64,000 nt of DNA from Pseudomonas synxantha BG33R (GTDB lineage: Bacteria; Pseudomonadota; Gammaproteobacteria; Pseudomonadales; Pseudomonadaceae): NCBI RefSeq assembly GCF_000263715.2, contig NZ_CM001514.1, positions 1,660,936 through 1,724,935 of the forward strand, written 5' to 3'. The notes under the pieces are model-generated. The model was not told where the DNA came from. It did not search any database and was given only the letters and a program-made list of their open reading frames with translations. A program made the translations under genes and the position numbers. This document shows, piece after piece, positions 53,635 through 62,407 of the stretch (within the stretch, counting starts at the first letter, position 1; every line of letters begins with the position of its first letter).

Positions 53635-53732
53635 GACTTGGTTCCTTGCTCGGTTGAGTGCCTCGTCCGCCTTTACTTCGGCTAGAAGTAGGCGCAACAA
53701 TCATTCAACGCGGCGTGGCTTAGGTTGCCTAC

Positions 53733-53748
53733 CTGTTAGAAATGACAG
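53733..53748. promoter_or_regulatory. Shared palindrome copy 3 (CTGTTA-GAAA-TGACAG)
   Basis: The third copy of the 16-bp element, 99 bp upstream of the propeller gene's ATG, in the gap next to the AbrB-family gene. Confidence 0.65.
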
Positions 53749-53785
53749 TTCCGATAAACGGCTAGCCCCAGTGCACCATCCCTGA

Positions 53786-54814
53786 TCAGGCCTGACGGTC
53801 CCAATGCCTGAATAACGGCTCCGCCAGAAACAACACAAACAATAAACGCATCACCTGCATCGCCGTCACCAACGGCACCGACAATTGCAGGGTCTCTGCC
53901 GTCAGGCTCATCTCGGCAATGCCGCCAGGCATCATGCCCAGCGTCAGTGAGCGCAGGTCCAGGTGGGTCAGCGCACTCAACCCTACCGCTGCCAACGTGG
54001 CGAGCGCCATGGTCAAGGCCGTGCCAGTCAAGGTGCGGCCCATGAACGCCGGTGCGCTGCGGAAGAACTGCCGATTGAAGTGGCAGCCCAAACCGCTGCC
54101 GATCAGCCATTGGCCGATCTGGCTGCCGCCGTCGGGCAGGCCGATGTGCAAGTCCCACGTCACACTGGCGATGGCGCTCACCAGCAATGGCCCGAACAGC
54201 CAGGGATTGGGCTGACGTAGACGCTGCCAGCCCCAGGCCACCAGCGCACCTACCGGGAACAGCAGGGCCAGCCAGGCCCAGTCCACAGGCGCCGGGTGAA
54301 ACTGCGGTGCACCGCCGCCCAGCAAATACTTGAAGATCGCCGGCACACACAACACCACCACCAGCACACGCAGGCTTTGTCCTGCCGCCACCCGGCTGAG
54401 CACCGCGCCGTTGCGGGCGCCGAGGTTGACCATCTCGCCGGAGCCGCCCGGCATGCTGGAGAAAAACGCCGTGGCGCGATCTTCCCCACTGCGGCGCATC
54501 AACCACACGCCGACCACGCTCGAAAAACTGGTCACCAGAGCACCGAAAAAGATCAGGCCGAAGTGGCTCATCACCTGTTCGATCACCACCGGCGTGAAAT
54601 GCAGGCCGATGCCGATACCCACCACCCATTGCCCGCATTTGCGCCCGCCGGGAATCTCCGCCAATTGCCAGGGCGTGAGGCAGCGCACCAGGATGATCGC
54701 CAGCAACGCGCCGACCATGTACGGCAACGGCCAGCCGACCAGGCTGGCCAGGTAACCGCCGGCCAGGCCGACCAGCGGTGTTCCCCACCAATGTTTAAAG
54801 GTGACTTCAGACAT
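53786..54814 (-). CDS. AbrB-family membrane protein (putative transporter/regulator, PA0751-like)
   Basis: A 342-residue protein with about 10 membrane helices in two repeats: GWPLPYMVGALLAIIL and MPGGIAEMSLTAETLQL carry the family signatures, and the first repeat has MPGGSGEMVNLGA. This is the "membrane AbrB duplication" family (formerly called ammonia monooxygenase-like). The start at 54814 overlaps the tctA stop by 8 bp, so it belongs to the tct operon. It may be an accessory carrier for tricarboxylates. Confidence 0.82.
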   Translation of the reverse strand: MSEVTFKHWWGTPLVGLAGGYLASLVGWPLPYMVGALLAIILVRCLTPWQLAEIPGGRKCGQWVVGIGIGLHFTPVVIEQVMSHFGLIFFGALVTSFSSVVGVWLMRRSGEDRATAFFSSMPGGSGEMVNLGARNGAVLSRVAAGQSLRVLVVVLCVPAIFKYLLGGGAPQFHPAPVDWAWLALLFPVGALVAWGWQRLRQPNPWLFGPLLVSAIASVTWDLHIGLPDGGSQIGQWLIGSGLGCHFNRQFFRSAPAFMGRTLTGTALTMALATLAAVGLSALTHLDLRSLTLGMMPGGIAEMSLTAETLQLSVPLVTAMQVMRLLFVLFLAEPLFRHWDRQA

Positions 54815-56321
54815 CAGCCACGGCACGACGCTGCAGGGCCCGTTTGCGGTAGATGCGAACCAGCGGGAACATCAGCATCAGCGCTGTCAGTACCCATACA
54901 CCAAAGGTGATCGGGCTCGACCACAGGATCTCCAGCGCACCATTGGAAATCGACAACGCACGGCGCAGGTTCTGTTCCATCAGACCGCCGAGGATAAAGC
55001 CCAGCAATACCGGCGACAGCGGGAAATCCAGCTTGCGCAGGATGTAGCCGAAGATGCCGATGCCGACCATCAGGAACAGGTCGAAGGTGGTGGCATGCAC
55101 CGCATACACACCAATCGCGGTAATGATCGCGATCACCGGTACCAGTGCCCAGTTCGGCACGGCGAGGATACGGGTGAAGATACGGATCATCGGGATGTTG
55201 AGGATCACCAGCATGATGTTGGCAATGAACAACGATGCGATCAGGCCCCAGACGATGTCGGGTTGCTGTTGAAACAGCAGCGGGCCTGGGGTGATGTTGT
55301 ACAGCGACAGGGCGCCGATCATCACCGCAGTGGTGCCCGAACCTGGCACGCCGAGCGTTAGCATCGGCACCAAGGCGCCACAGGCGGACGCCCCAATGGC
55401 GGTTTCCGGTGCCGCCAGGCCGCGCATATCGCCCTGGCCGAACTTGCCGCTGGCACCGGCCATGCGTTTTTCGGTCATGTAGGCAACGGCGGACGCAAGG
55501 GTTGCACCGGCGCCCGGCAATACGCCCATGATGAAACCGAGCAGGCCGCAACGGATGTTAACCACGAACACCGCACCCGCTTCCTTCAGGTTGAACATCA
55601 TGCGTCCGGTGGCCTTGACCGCTTCCTGACCACGGTGGGTTTTTTCCAGCAGCAGCAGGATCTCGCTGATGGAGAACAGGCCCAGCACCAGCACCACAAA
55701 CTGGATGCCATCGGTGAGGTGGATGTTATCCCCGGTAAAGCGGTACACGCCGCTGTTGGCGTCGATGCCCACTGCCGAGAGGAACAGCCCGATCAGCGCC
55801 GCCACGAAGGTCTTCAGCGGCTTGTCACCGGCCATGCCGCCCAGGCACACAATCGCAAACACCATCAGTACGAAATATTCCGCCGGGCCGAAGGCAATCG
55901 CCCATTTGGCCAGCAGTGGGGCAAACAGCACCATGCCGCAGGTAGCGATAAACGCACCGATGAACGAACTCCATGCCGACAACGACAGCGCTACGCCAGC
56001 CAGGCCTTTGCGGGCCATCGGGTAACCGTCGAGGGTAGTCATCACGGTGGACGCTTCGCCCGGGATGTTGAGCAGGATCGAGCTGATGCGGCCGCCGTAT
56101 TCGCAACCCAGGTACACCGCTGCGAGCAGGATCAAAGCCGACTCCGGCGGCAGGCCCAGGGCGAATGCGATGGGGATCAACAGCGCCACGCCGTTGATCG
56201 GGCCCAGGCCCGGCAGCAGGCCCACCACGGTGCCGATCAAAGTGCCGCACAGCGCGGTCACCAGGTTGTACGGGCTCAGCGCGACGCCGAAACCCTGGCC
56301 CAAATAGCCAAAAGTATCCAT
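54807..56321 (-). CDS. tctA: Tripartite tricarboxylate transporter large permease TctA
   Basis: A 504-residue membrane subunit with about 12 helices. The TctA signatures GLLPGLGPINGVALLIP (about 34-50) and EYGGRISSILLNIPGEAS (about 72-89) are intact, as is GVLPGAGATLAS in the second half. It imports citrate or a related tricarboxylate with TctB and the binding protein TctC. The start at 56321 is chosen by the family N-terminus; it nearly touches the tctB stop. Confidence 0.95.
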   Translation of the reverse strand: MDTFGYLGQGFGVALSPYNLVTALCGTLIGTVVGLLPGLGPINGVALLIPIAFALGLPPESALILLAAVYLGCEYGGRISSILLNIPGEASTVMTTLDGYPMARKGLAGVALSLSAWSSFIGAFIATCGMVLFAPLLAKWAIAFGPAEYFVLMVFAIVCLGGMAGDKPLKTFVAALIGLFLSAVGIDANSGVYRFTGDNIHLTDGIQFVVLVLGLFSISEILLLLEKTHRGQEAVKATGRMMFNLKEAGAVFVVNIRCGLLGFIMGVLPGAGATLASAVAYMTEKRMAGASGKFGQGDMRGLAAPETAIGASACGALVPMLTLGVPGSGTTAVMIGALSLYNITPGPLLFQQQPDIVWGLIASLFIANIMLVILNIPMIRIFTRILAVPNWALVPVIAIITAIGVYAVHATTFDLFLMVGIGIFGYILRKLDFPLSPVLLGFILGGLMEQNLRRALSISNGALEILWSSPITFGVWVLTALMLMFPLVRIYRKRALQRRAVADV

Positions 56322-56322
56322 A

Positions 56323-56781
56323 TCAGTTCTCCAGAACGTCGAGCAGGCCGAGGGGCAACGGCACATCCATGGCTTTATCGAACAGCAGGTACAAGCCGAT
56401 AGCCATCAGGCCGACGATCACCACGCTGGGCATCCAGCGGCCGCCATACAGGCGCGCCATTGGAATGCCGATCAACATGCTGCTGAGAATGAACCCCAGG
56501 GATTCGAAGGTGGCGGCGAACACGAGCAACAGCGCGACGCAAAGGCCGATCTTGATCAGGGTTTCGCGGTCCAGCGCCGGTTCTTCTTCGGTGTGCCTGG
56601 TCGGTTGCGGGCGAAACAGCATGTAGATCAGCGCCAGGCTCATCAGCCCGAGCATCAGCAGCGGGTAGGCACGTGGGCCGACCGGCTCGTAGGAAAACGC
56701 CGCCTGATACGGCCAGGCCATCAGGGCCAGGCCGGCGCAGGCCAGCAACAGCGCTGCAGCGAAAATGCGTTGTAAGAGCAT
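56323..56781 (-). CDS. tctB: Tripartite tricarboxylate transporter small permease TctB
   Basis: A 152-residue four-helix small subunit (MLLQRIFAAALLLACAGLALM start, PRAYPLLMLGLMSLALIY). The spacing to tctA and the helix pattern identify it; TctB proteins are poorly conserved. A REPIN lies between it and tctC, which may lower expression of the permease relative to the binding protein. Confidence 0.9.
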   Translation of the reverse strand: MLLQRIFAAALLLACAGLALMAWPYQAAFSYEPVGPRAYPLLMLGLMSLALIYMLFRPQPTRHTEEEPALDRETLIKIGLCVALLLVFAATFESLGFILSSMLIGIPMARLYGGRWMPSVVIVGLMAIGLYLLFDKAMDVPLPLGLLDVLEN

Positions 56782-56802
56782 AGAAAACTCCAAGGCCCCT
56801 CT

Positions 56803-56903
56803 TGTAGAAGCGAGCTTGCTCGCAAAAAACTTCAACGATAACGCGTGCTGTCTGGACGCACGTGGATGTCCTTGGGTTCTTCGCGAGCAAGCTCGCTCCT
56901 ACA
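56803..56903. repeat. REPIN of a second type (TGTAGAAGCGAGCTTGCTCGC) inside the tct operon
   Basis: Arms tgtagaagcgagcttgctcgc and gcgagcaagctcgctcctaca, inverted, with a loop of about 59 bases, lie between tctC and tctB. This family differs from the GTGGGAG REPs elsewhere in the window. Confidence 0.85.
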
Positions 56904-56928
56904 GGGGCATTACACAAATGACGGGCGT

Positions 56929-57912
56929 TTACTGGATCAGGCCGAACTCTTTGGCCAGCACTTTGTAGTCAGCCACCTGTTTCTTCACGTAGGTGTCCAG
57001 CTCCGGGCCGGTCATGGCGAACGGGAACAGCTCGCGCTGGTCACGCAGCTTGGCGAACTCGTCGGAGGCCAGCAGCTTGTCGAAGGCGTCTTTCCACCAG
57101 GCGTAGTCGGCATCGCTGACTTTTGGCCCCAGGTAGAAACCGCGTACCACCGGCCAGACGATGTCGTAGCCTTGCTCCTTGGCGGTGGGGATGTCTTTCA
57201 TTTCCGGCTCGTCCAGGCGTTTCTCGGAGAACACCGCCAACAGGCGCATGTCACCGCTGAGGATGTGCGGCATGGAGTCGGAGATGTCGGTACTCCCCAC
57301 CTGGATATGACCGCCGAGCAGCGCGGTAGCGATTTCACCGCCGCCTTCAAGGGCCACATAACGCAGTTCACGCGGGTTGATCCCGGCAGCCTTGGCGATC
57401 AGCGCGGTTTGCATCCAGTCCTGGCTGCCGACGGTGCCGCCGGAACCTATCACTACGCTGCCCGGATCTTTCTTCAAGGCTTTTACGAGATCGTCGAGGG
57501 TCTTGTAGGGCGAATCGTTTTTCACTGCGATGGCACCGTAGCTGGTGCCTACCGCCGCCAGCCAGCGCACGGCGCTTTCATCAAAGCGACCGAACTTGCC
57601 CTGGGCCAGGTTCAGCAGCGAACCACTGGACCAGGCCACCAAAGTGCCTGCGTCCGCAGGGCGCTGGGCAACCACTGCGTTGTAGGCCACCGCGCCAACG
57701 CCGCCGGGCATGTAGGTCACACGCATCGGCTTGCTCAGCAGCTTCTGGTTGACCAGCGCGCTTTGCGCCAGCTTGCAGGTCAGGTCAAAACCGCCGCCAG
57801 GTGAGGCCGGGGCGATACATTCCGGGCGCTTGGGCTCGTCGGCGGCCAGCAACTGGCCGGCGAACAACATGCAGCCGGCGGCGAGGGCAAATTTACGCAG
57901 TGAAGGGTTCAT
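56929..57912 (-). CDS. tctC: Tricarboxylate-binding periplasmic protein TctC
   Basis: A 327-residue Bug-family solute-binding protein with signal peptide (residues 1-23, cleavage after LLA). Family features are SPGGGFDLTCKLAQ near 37-50, and GSGGTVGSQDWMQTALIA in the middle. It delivers citrate-like substrates to TctAB. An AACAACAAC Hfq/Crc motif lies in its leader, before the GGAG ribosome site. Confidence 0.93.
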   Translation of the reverse strand: MNPSLRKFALAAGCMLFAGQLLAADEPKRPECIAPASPGGGFDLTCKLAQSALVNQKLLSKPMRVTYMPGGVGAVAYNAVVAQRPADAGTLVAWSSGSLLNLAQGKFGRFDESAVRWLAAVGTSYGAIAVKNDSPYKTLDDLVKALKKDPGSVVIGSGGTVGSQDWMQTALIAKAAGINPRELRYVALEGGGEIATALLGGHIQVGSTDISDSMPHILSGDMRLLAVFSEKRLDEPEMKDIPTAKEQGYDIVWPVVRGFYLGPKVSDADYAWWKDAFDKLLASDEFAKLRDQRELFPFAMTGPELDTYVKKQVADYKVLAKEFGLIQ

Positions 57913-57925
57913 GGTTATCTCCATC

Positions 57926-57934
57926 GTTGTTGTT
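57926..57934 (-). promoter_or_regulatory. Hfq/Crc CA-motif in the tctC leader
   Basis: On the mRNA this reads AACAACAAC, three AAN triplets, about 14 bases before the tctC ATG. It matches the catabolite-activity motif AAnAAnAA bound by Hfq with Crc. Confidence 0.55.
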
Positions 57935-57959
57935 ATAAGGTTTTAGTACCAACGCACAT

Positions 57960-59267
57960 TTACCAAAGGGCAATGCTATAGCTGACCAGCAAGCGCATTT
58001 CATCCGCATCACGGGCTGAATAGTTGGAGCGATAGGTCGCGTTACGCAGGCGCACGGCCACATCCTTGAACGTGCCGCTTTGCACCACGTACTTGATCTC
58101 GCTGTTGCGCTCCCACTCTTTGCCCGTTTGGCCGTTCTTGAGCTTGATGTTGTCGCCCGACAGATAACGGCTCATGAAACTCAGGCCTGGAATCCCAAGC
58201 TTGGCGAAATCGTAGTCGTAGCGTGCCTGCCAGGAGCGTTCTTCGGCGCCGGCAAAGTCGTTGATCTGTACGAAGTTGACCAGGTACGGGTCGCTGCCAT
58301 CCACATACGGAAAGGCGCTGTCGCCCGACATGTGCTGGTAGCCGGCGCTGAGCTTATGGCCATTGAGGGCATAGCTGAACAGGCCGTTGAGGGATGTGTT
58401 GTCGATATTGCCGCCGCGGGCGCTGCCGGTGTCGTCACTGATGGCCATGCGCAGGTCGGCGGCAAAGGTGCCGGGGCCCATCGGGCGCGCGGCGACCAGG
58501 CCGAGGAAATGCTGGCGGTACACGTCATCGAGTTGGGCGAAGTGATAGCTGCCGGTGATTTTTTCGGCGAACTTGTAGTCCACGCCGCCGAAGTTGAAGT
58601 GCTTGCCGGTGGCGCCACTGAGGAAGCGGCTGTTCTTGTTGTTGAGCGCGATATCTTCGTAGTTGGTGTCGTCGCGGTCTTTGGCTTTGTCCAGGCGGCC
58701 GCCGGTGAATACCAGGTTCTTGAATTCCTTGGAGGTGATCAAGCCACCGTTGAAGGTCTGCGGCAGGATGCGACCGTCGTTGGGCTTGAGGATCGGCAAT
58801 TCGGGTATCAGCGCGCCGACCTTCAGCTCGGTGGCGGAGATTTTCACTTTGCCGGTCAGGCCCAGCTTGGAGTACTCATTGGCGGCACGGCCGTCGTCGT
58901 GGGTCGGCAGCAACCCGGTGCCGGTGCGGTCGGGGCTGGAGTCGAGCTTGAGGCCGAGCATACCCAGCGCATCCACGCCAAAACCGACAGTGCCGTCGGT
59001 GTAGCCCGATTGCAGGTTGAGCATAAAGCCCTGGGCCCATTCGTCGCGTTTGGATTGCTGCGCACGTGTACCGTCGCGAAAGTCGCGGTTGAAGTACATG
59101 TTGCGGGTTTCCAGGGTCGCGCTACTGTCTTCGAAGAAGGCAGCCTGACTTAGCGGCGAAAAGCCGGCGAGGGCGCAAGCACTGGCGAGAGCGGTGTGGT
59201 TCAGAAGGCAAGAACGAACAGGCGTGCAAGCCTGGGGCTGTGTCGACAGCATCGTGATGGACTCCAT
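57960..59267 (-). CDS. opdH: OprD-family outer-membrane porin, OpdH-like (tricarboxylate)
   Basis: An outer-membrane porin of about 435 residues. After a leader and signal peptide (ending SQAAFFEDS) it has OprD features: ETRNMYFNRDFRDG, WAQGFMLNLQSGYTDG and a C-terminal aromatic strand (LLVSYSIALW). The ATG at 59267 overlaps an AAN repeat; the ATG at 59252, 5 codons later, has a GGAG 9 bases upstream and is an alternative. It is the porin for citrate uptake by TctABC, and the opdH-tctCBA order is as remembered in P. aeruginosa. It is divergent from tctDE. Confidence 0.9.
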   Translation of the reverse strand: MESITMLSTQPQACTPVRSCLLNHTALASACALAGFSPLSQAAFFEDSSATLETRNMYFNRDFRDGTRAQQSKRDEWAQGFMLNLQSGYTDGTVGFGVDALGMLGLKLDSSPDRTGTGLLPTHDDGRAANEYSKLGLTGKVKISATELKVGALIPELPILKPNDGRILPQTFNGGLITSKEFKNLVFTGGRLDKAKDRDDTNYEDIALNNKNSRFLSGATGKHFNFGGVDYKFAEKITGSYHFAQLDDVYRQHFLGLVAARPMGPGTFAADLRMAISDDTGSARGGNIDNTSLNGLFSYALNGHKLSAGYQHMSGDSAFPYVDGSDPYLVNFVQINDFAGAEERSWQARYDYDFAKLGIPGLSFMSRYLSGDNIKLKNGQTGKEWERNSEIKYVVQSGTFKDVAVRLRNATYRSNYSARDADEMRLLVSYSIALW

Positions 59268-59283
59268 TATTGTTCTTATTTTT
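59266..59283 (-). promoter_or_regulatory. Hfq/Crc AAN repeat over the opdH start codon
   Basis: The mRNA reads AAAAATAAGAACAATAAT, six consecutive AAN triplets overlapping the ATG. It is an unusually long match to the Hfq/Crc target motif and would block translation initiation when preferred carbon sources are present. Confidence 0.7.
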
Positions 59284-59499
59284 GGCGAAAACGCTTCGAG
59301 GCGTTTTTCGGGCGCTACGGATGAGGCAGCTCGGCGGGCAGAAACCACCGTAGCTGGATGCTAAAGGGCGAAGCTTTCACTAACCTTTCAATTGTCTTTC
59401 AATGTTTTCGGGCTTCACAGGGCAAGTTGCGCCTGTAAACTCGCCGGCCAGCGGGCCAATAAAACGCCGCGCCGACCACTCCTCATGAGGTAGAAATCC

Positions 59500-60171
59500 A
59501 TGCGTGTCCTCCTGGTTGAAGACCATCTGCAACTTGCCGAAAGTGTTGCGCAAGCGCTCAAGGGCATGGGTCTGACCGTCGACGTGCTGCACGATGGTGT
59601 GGCCGCGGACCTGGCCTTGGGCAGCGAGGAATACGCGGCGGCGATCCTCGATGTGGGCCTGCCGCGCATGGATGGTTTCGAGGTGCTGGCGCGCTTGCGG
59701 GCCCGAGGGAAAAACCTGCCGGTGCTGATGCTGACGGCACGCAGTGATGTCAAAGACCGCGTGCACGGCCTGAACCTGGGCGCCGATGACTACCTCGCCA
59801 AGCCGTTCGAACTGACAGAGCTGGAAGCGCGGGTCAAGGCGCTGCTGCGCCGCAGCGTACTGGGTGGGGAGCGCCAGCAGACGTGCGGGGTGCTGGTATA
59901 CGACCTGGACACACGACGCTTCACGGTTGGCGGTGAATTGATGACGTTGACCTCCCGCGAGCAAGCCGTGCTCGAAGCCTTGATCGCCCGACCCGGCCGC
60001 GTGATGAGCAAAGAGCAATTGGCCTCTCAGGTTTTCGGCCTGGACGAGGAGGCCAGCCCCGATGCCATCGAAATCTACGTGCATCGCCTGCGCAAGAAGC
60101 TCGACGGCCAGCCCATCGCCATCGTGACGTTCCGCGGCCTGGGCTACTTGCTGGAAGCCCGCGATGCATAA
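59500..60171 (+). CDS. tctD: Response regulator TctD
   Basis: A 223-residue OmpR-family regulator: receiver domain with phosphorylated Asp51 (AAILDVGLPRMDGFEVL) and Lys101 region (GADDYLAKPFEL), then a C-terminal winged HTH (EIYVHRLRKKLDG). It is divergent from opdH and overlaps tctE by 8 bp. It activates the tricarboxylate transport genes. Confidence 0.93.
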   Translation: MRVLLVEDHLQLAESVAQALKGMGLTVDVLHDGVAADLALGSEEYAAAILDVGLPRMDGFEVLARLRARGKNLPVLMLTARSDVKDRVHGLNLGADDYLAKPFELTELEARVKALLRRSVLGGERQQTCGVLVYDLDTRRFTVGGELMTLTSREQAVLEALIARPGRVMSKEQLASQVFGLDEEASPDAIEIYVHRLRKKLDGQPIAIVTFRGLGYLLEARDA

Positions 60172-61549
60172 GCCCAGCAGTCTGCGCTGGCGCTTGCTGT
60201 GGAACCTGGCGCTGTTGCTGGTGCTGTTGATGCTCGCCAGCGGCATGAGCGCCTACTGGAACGGGCGCGAAGCCGCCGACACGGCCTATGACCGCACGCT
60301 GTTGGCTTCGGCGCGCACCATTGCCGCAGGCTTGACCCAGGTGGACGGCACCCTCAGCGCAAATGTGCCGTATGTGGCCCTCGACACCTTCGCCTACGAC
60401 AGTGCCGGGCGCATCTATTATCAGGTCAACGATATCCACCAGAAGCTGATATCCGGTTACGAAAACCTCCCAGGCCCGCCGCCCGGCACTCCCCGCACCG
60501 ACGATTACCCGGCCCTGGCGCGCTTCTACAACGCCATGTACCAGGGCCAGCACGTGCGAGTGGTGAGCCTGCTCAAGGCCGTCTCCGAGCCGAACATGAA
60601 TGGCATGGCCGAGATTCGTGTCGCGGAGACCGACGAAGCACGCGTTGCCATGGCCCGCAGCTTGATGGCCGACACCTTGCTGCGCCTGGGGATGCTGGCC
60701 ATCGGCGCGTTGCTGCTGGTGTGGTTTGCGGTGAGCGCTGCACTGCGTCCGCTCGAACGCCTGCGTACAGCGGTGGAAGAACGCCAACCCGATGATTTGC
60801 GGCCGCTGCCATTGGTGGAAGTTCAGGATGAGTTCGGCCCGCTGGTGCGCTCCCTCAACCATTTCACCGAACGTCTGCGCGGCCAGTTCGAGCGCCAGGC
60901 CCAGTTTATTGCCGATGCAGCCCACGAACTGCGTACGCCCTTGGCGGCGCTCAAGGCTCGCCTGGAACTGGGCTTGCGTGCCCAGGAGCCGGCCACCTGG
61001 CACAGCACCCTGGAAAGCGCTGCCCAGGGCACCGACCGCCTGACCCATCTGGCCAATCAATTGTTGTCGCTGGCCCGTATCGAAAACGGTGCCCGAGCCA
61101 TTGCTGAAGGGGGCGCGCAGTTGCTCGACCTCAGCCAGCTGGCGCGCGAACTGGGCATGGCCATGGCGCCGCTGGCTCACGCGCGCGGGGTGGCCTTGGC
61201 ACTGGAGGCGGACGAGCCGGTCTGGTTGCGCGGTGAACCGACGCTGTTGAATGAGCTGCTGAGCAATCTGGTGGACAACGCTATGGCCCATACGCCACCT
61301 GGCGGCAATGTGATTTTGCGCGTGACCGCGCCGGCGGTGCTGGAGGTTGAGGATGATGGCCCAGGCATCCCGTTGGATGAGCGGGACCGGGTATTCGAGC
61401 GCTTTTATCGCCGTAGCCAGCAGGGCATGGGGTCTGGCTTGGGGCTGGCGATTGTCGGGGAGATCTGCCGTGCGCACCTGGCGCAGATCAGCCTGCATGA
61501 TGGCGAGTTGGCCGGGTTGAAAGTGCGCGTGAGTTTTATCGGCGGTTGA
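60164..61549 (+). CDS. tctE: Sensor histidine kinase TctE
   Basis: A 461-residue membrane kinase: two membrane helices (about 15-30 and 170-188) flanking a periplasmic sensor, an N-box DHp His in FIADAAHELRTPLAAL (H about 252), and catalytic N, G1 and G2 boxes (VDNAMAHTPPG, DDGPGIP, GSGLGLAIVGEI). It senses tricarboxylates and phosphorylates TctD. The start at 60164 overlaps tctD. Confidence 0.93.
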   Translation: MHKPSSLRWRLLWNLALLLVLLMLASGMSAYWNGREAADTAYDRTLLASARTIAAGLTQVDGTLSANVPYVALDTFAYDSAGRIYYQVNDIHQKLISGYENLPGPPPGTPRTDDYPALARFYNAMYQGQHVRVVSLLKAVSEPNMNGMAEIRVAETDEARVAMARSLMADTLLRLGMLAIGALLLVWFAVSAALRPLERLRTAVEERQPDDLRPLPLVEVQDEFGPLVRSLNHFTERLRGQFERQAQFIADAAHELRTPLAALKARLELGLRAQEPATWHSTLESAAQGTDRLTHLANQLLSLARIENGARAIAEGGAQLLDLSQLARELGMAMAPLAHARGVALALEADEPVWLRGEPTLLNELLSNLVDNAMAHTPPGGNVILRVTAPAVLEVEDDGPGIPLDERDRVFERFYRRSQQGMGSGLGLAIVGEICRAHLAQISLHDGELAGLKVRVSFIGG

Positions 61550-62371
61550 TCAGTAGAACATCGACCGGGCTTCATCCAGTTCGGTGCGCGTCTTTTCGCT
61601 GTAGAGATCAATTCGCAGCTTTTTCATCGCAGGCACGCTGGTAATGTCGACTTTCGCCAGCGGATGGTCGGTGTTGTGATGGCAGTAGAGCACGGCGATC
61701 TGCACCAGATCCACATAGTCGAGTGTGGCAGAGTTGCGTTCCAGGTTCAGGTACTGGCCCGGCAGTTTCGCCAGCATTTCGGGGAAGTCCCAGCGACTCA
61801 GCAGTTTGTCGCCCAGTAACGGATGAATGCTTTCGATGACGTGGTTGAGGCTGACCGGGTCGGAAAGCAGCTCGTAGTGGTCTTCGGCGTAGGTGAGGAT
61901 CGGCAGCACGCCGATCTGATGCACCAACCCGCCGAGGGCCGCCTGGTCGGCCTTGAGGTGACTATGCCGGCGACACAAGGCATAGCTGACGCCGGCGACT
62001 TCCAGGCTACGGCACCACACATCGCGCATTTTCTGTGCGACCACTTCGGAGCGGGCGTGAAAAATCTGCTCCATCACCAGGCCGATGGCCAGGTTGCTGC
62101 TGTAGTTGGTGCCCAGCCGCGTGATGGCCGTGTGAAGGTCGGTGACTTCCTGGCTCGCCCGTAACAGCGGGCTGTTGACCACCTTGATCAGGCGCGCCGA
62201 CAGGGCGGTGTCGCGACTGATCACCTTGCTCAAATGACTGATGCTGATCTCAGGGTCTTCGGCGGCCTGGCGAATTTTCAGGGCCACCTCCGGCAATGTC
62301 GGCAGAACCAGGTCATCGTTGTCGATGGCCGTCACCAACGCCTGTTGGACTTTTTCCGCCAGCTTGTTCAT
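61550..62371 (-). CDS. HDOD-domain protein
   Basis: A 273-residue protein with one HDOD domain, a catalytically degenerate relative of the HD phosphohydrolase fold: LPTLPEVALKIRQ (about 24-36), ISRDTALSARLIKVVNSPL, and RHSHLKADQAALGGLVHQIGVLP later (split). HDOD proteins act in signalling and stress or motility control. It is the PA0758-like neighbour of ygfZ. Confidence 0.87.
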   Translation of the reverse strand: MNKLAEKVQQALVTAIDNDDLVLPTLPEVALKIRQAAEDPEISISHLSKVISRDTALSARLIKVVNSPLLRASQEVTDLHTAITRLGTNYSSNLAIGLVMEQIFHARSEVVAQKMRDVWCRSLEVAGVSYALCRRHSHLKADQAALGGLVHQIGVLPILTYAEDHYELLSDPVSLNHVIESIHPLLGDKLLSRWDFPEMLAKLPGQYLNLERNSATLDYVDLVQIAVLYCHHNTDHPLAKVDITSVPAMKKLRIDLYSEKTRTELDEARSMFY

Positions 62372-62407
62372 TCATGCTCTCTAGGGTGCTGCAAAAAGGT
62401 ATGGCGA

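Noticed and set aside
43119..53785. Prophage or transposon as the source of the island
   Set aside because: No integrase, transposase, tail or capsid genes, no terminal repeats, and no tRNA at the borders.
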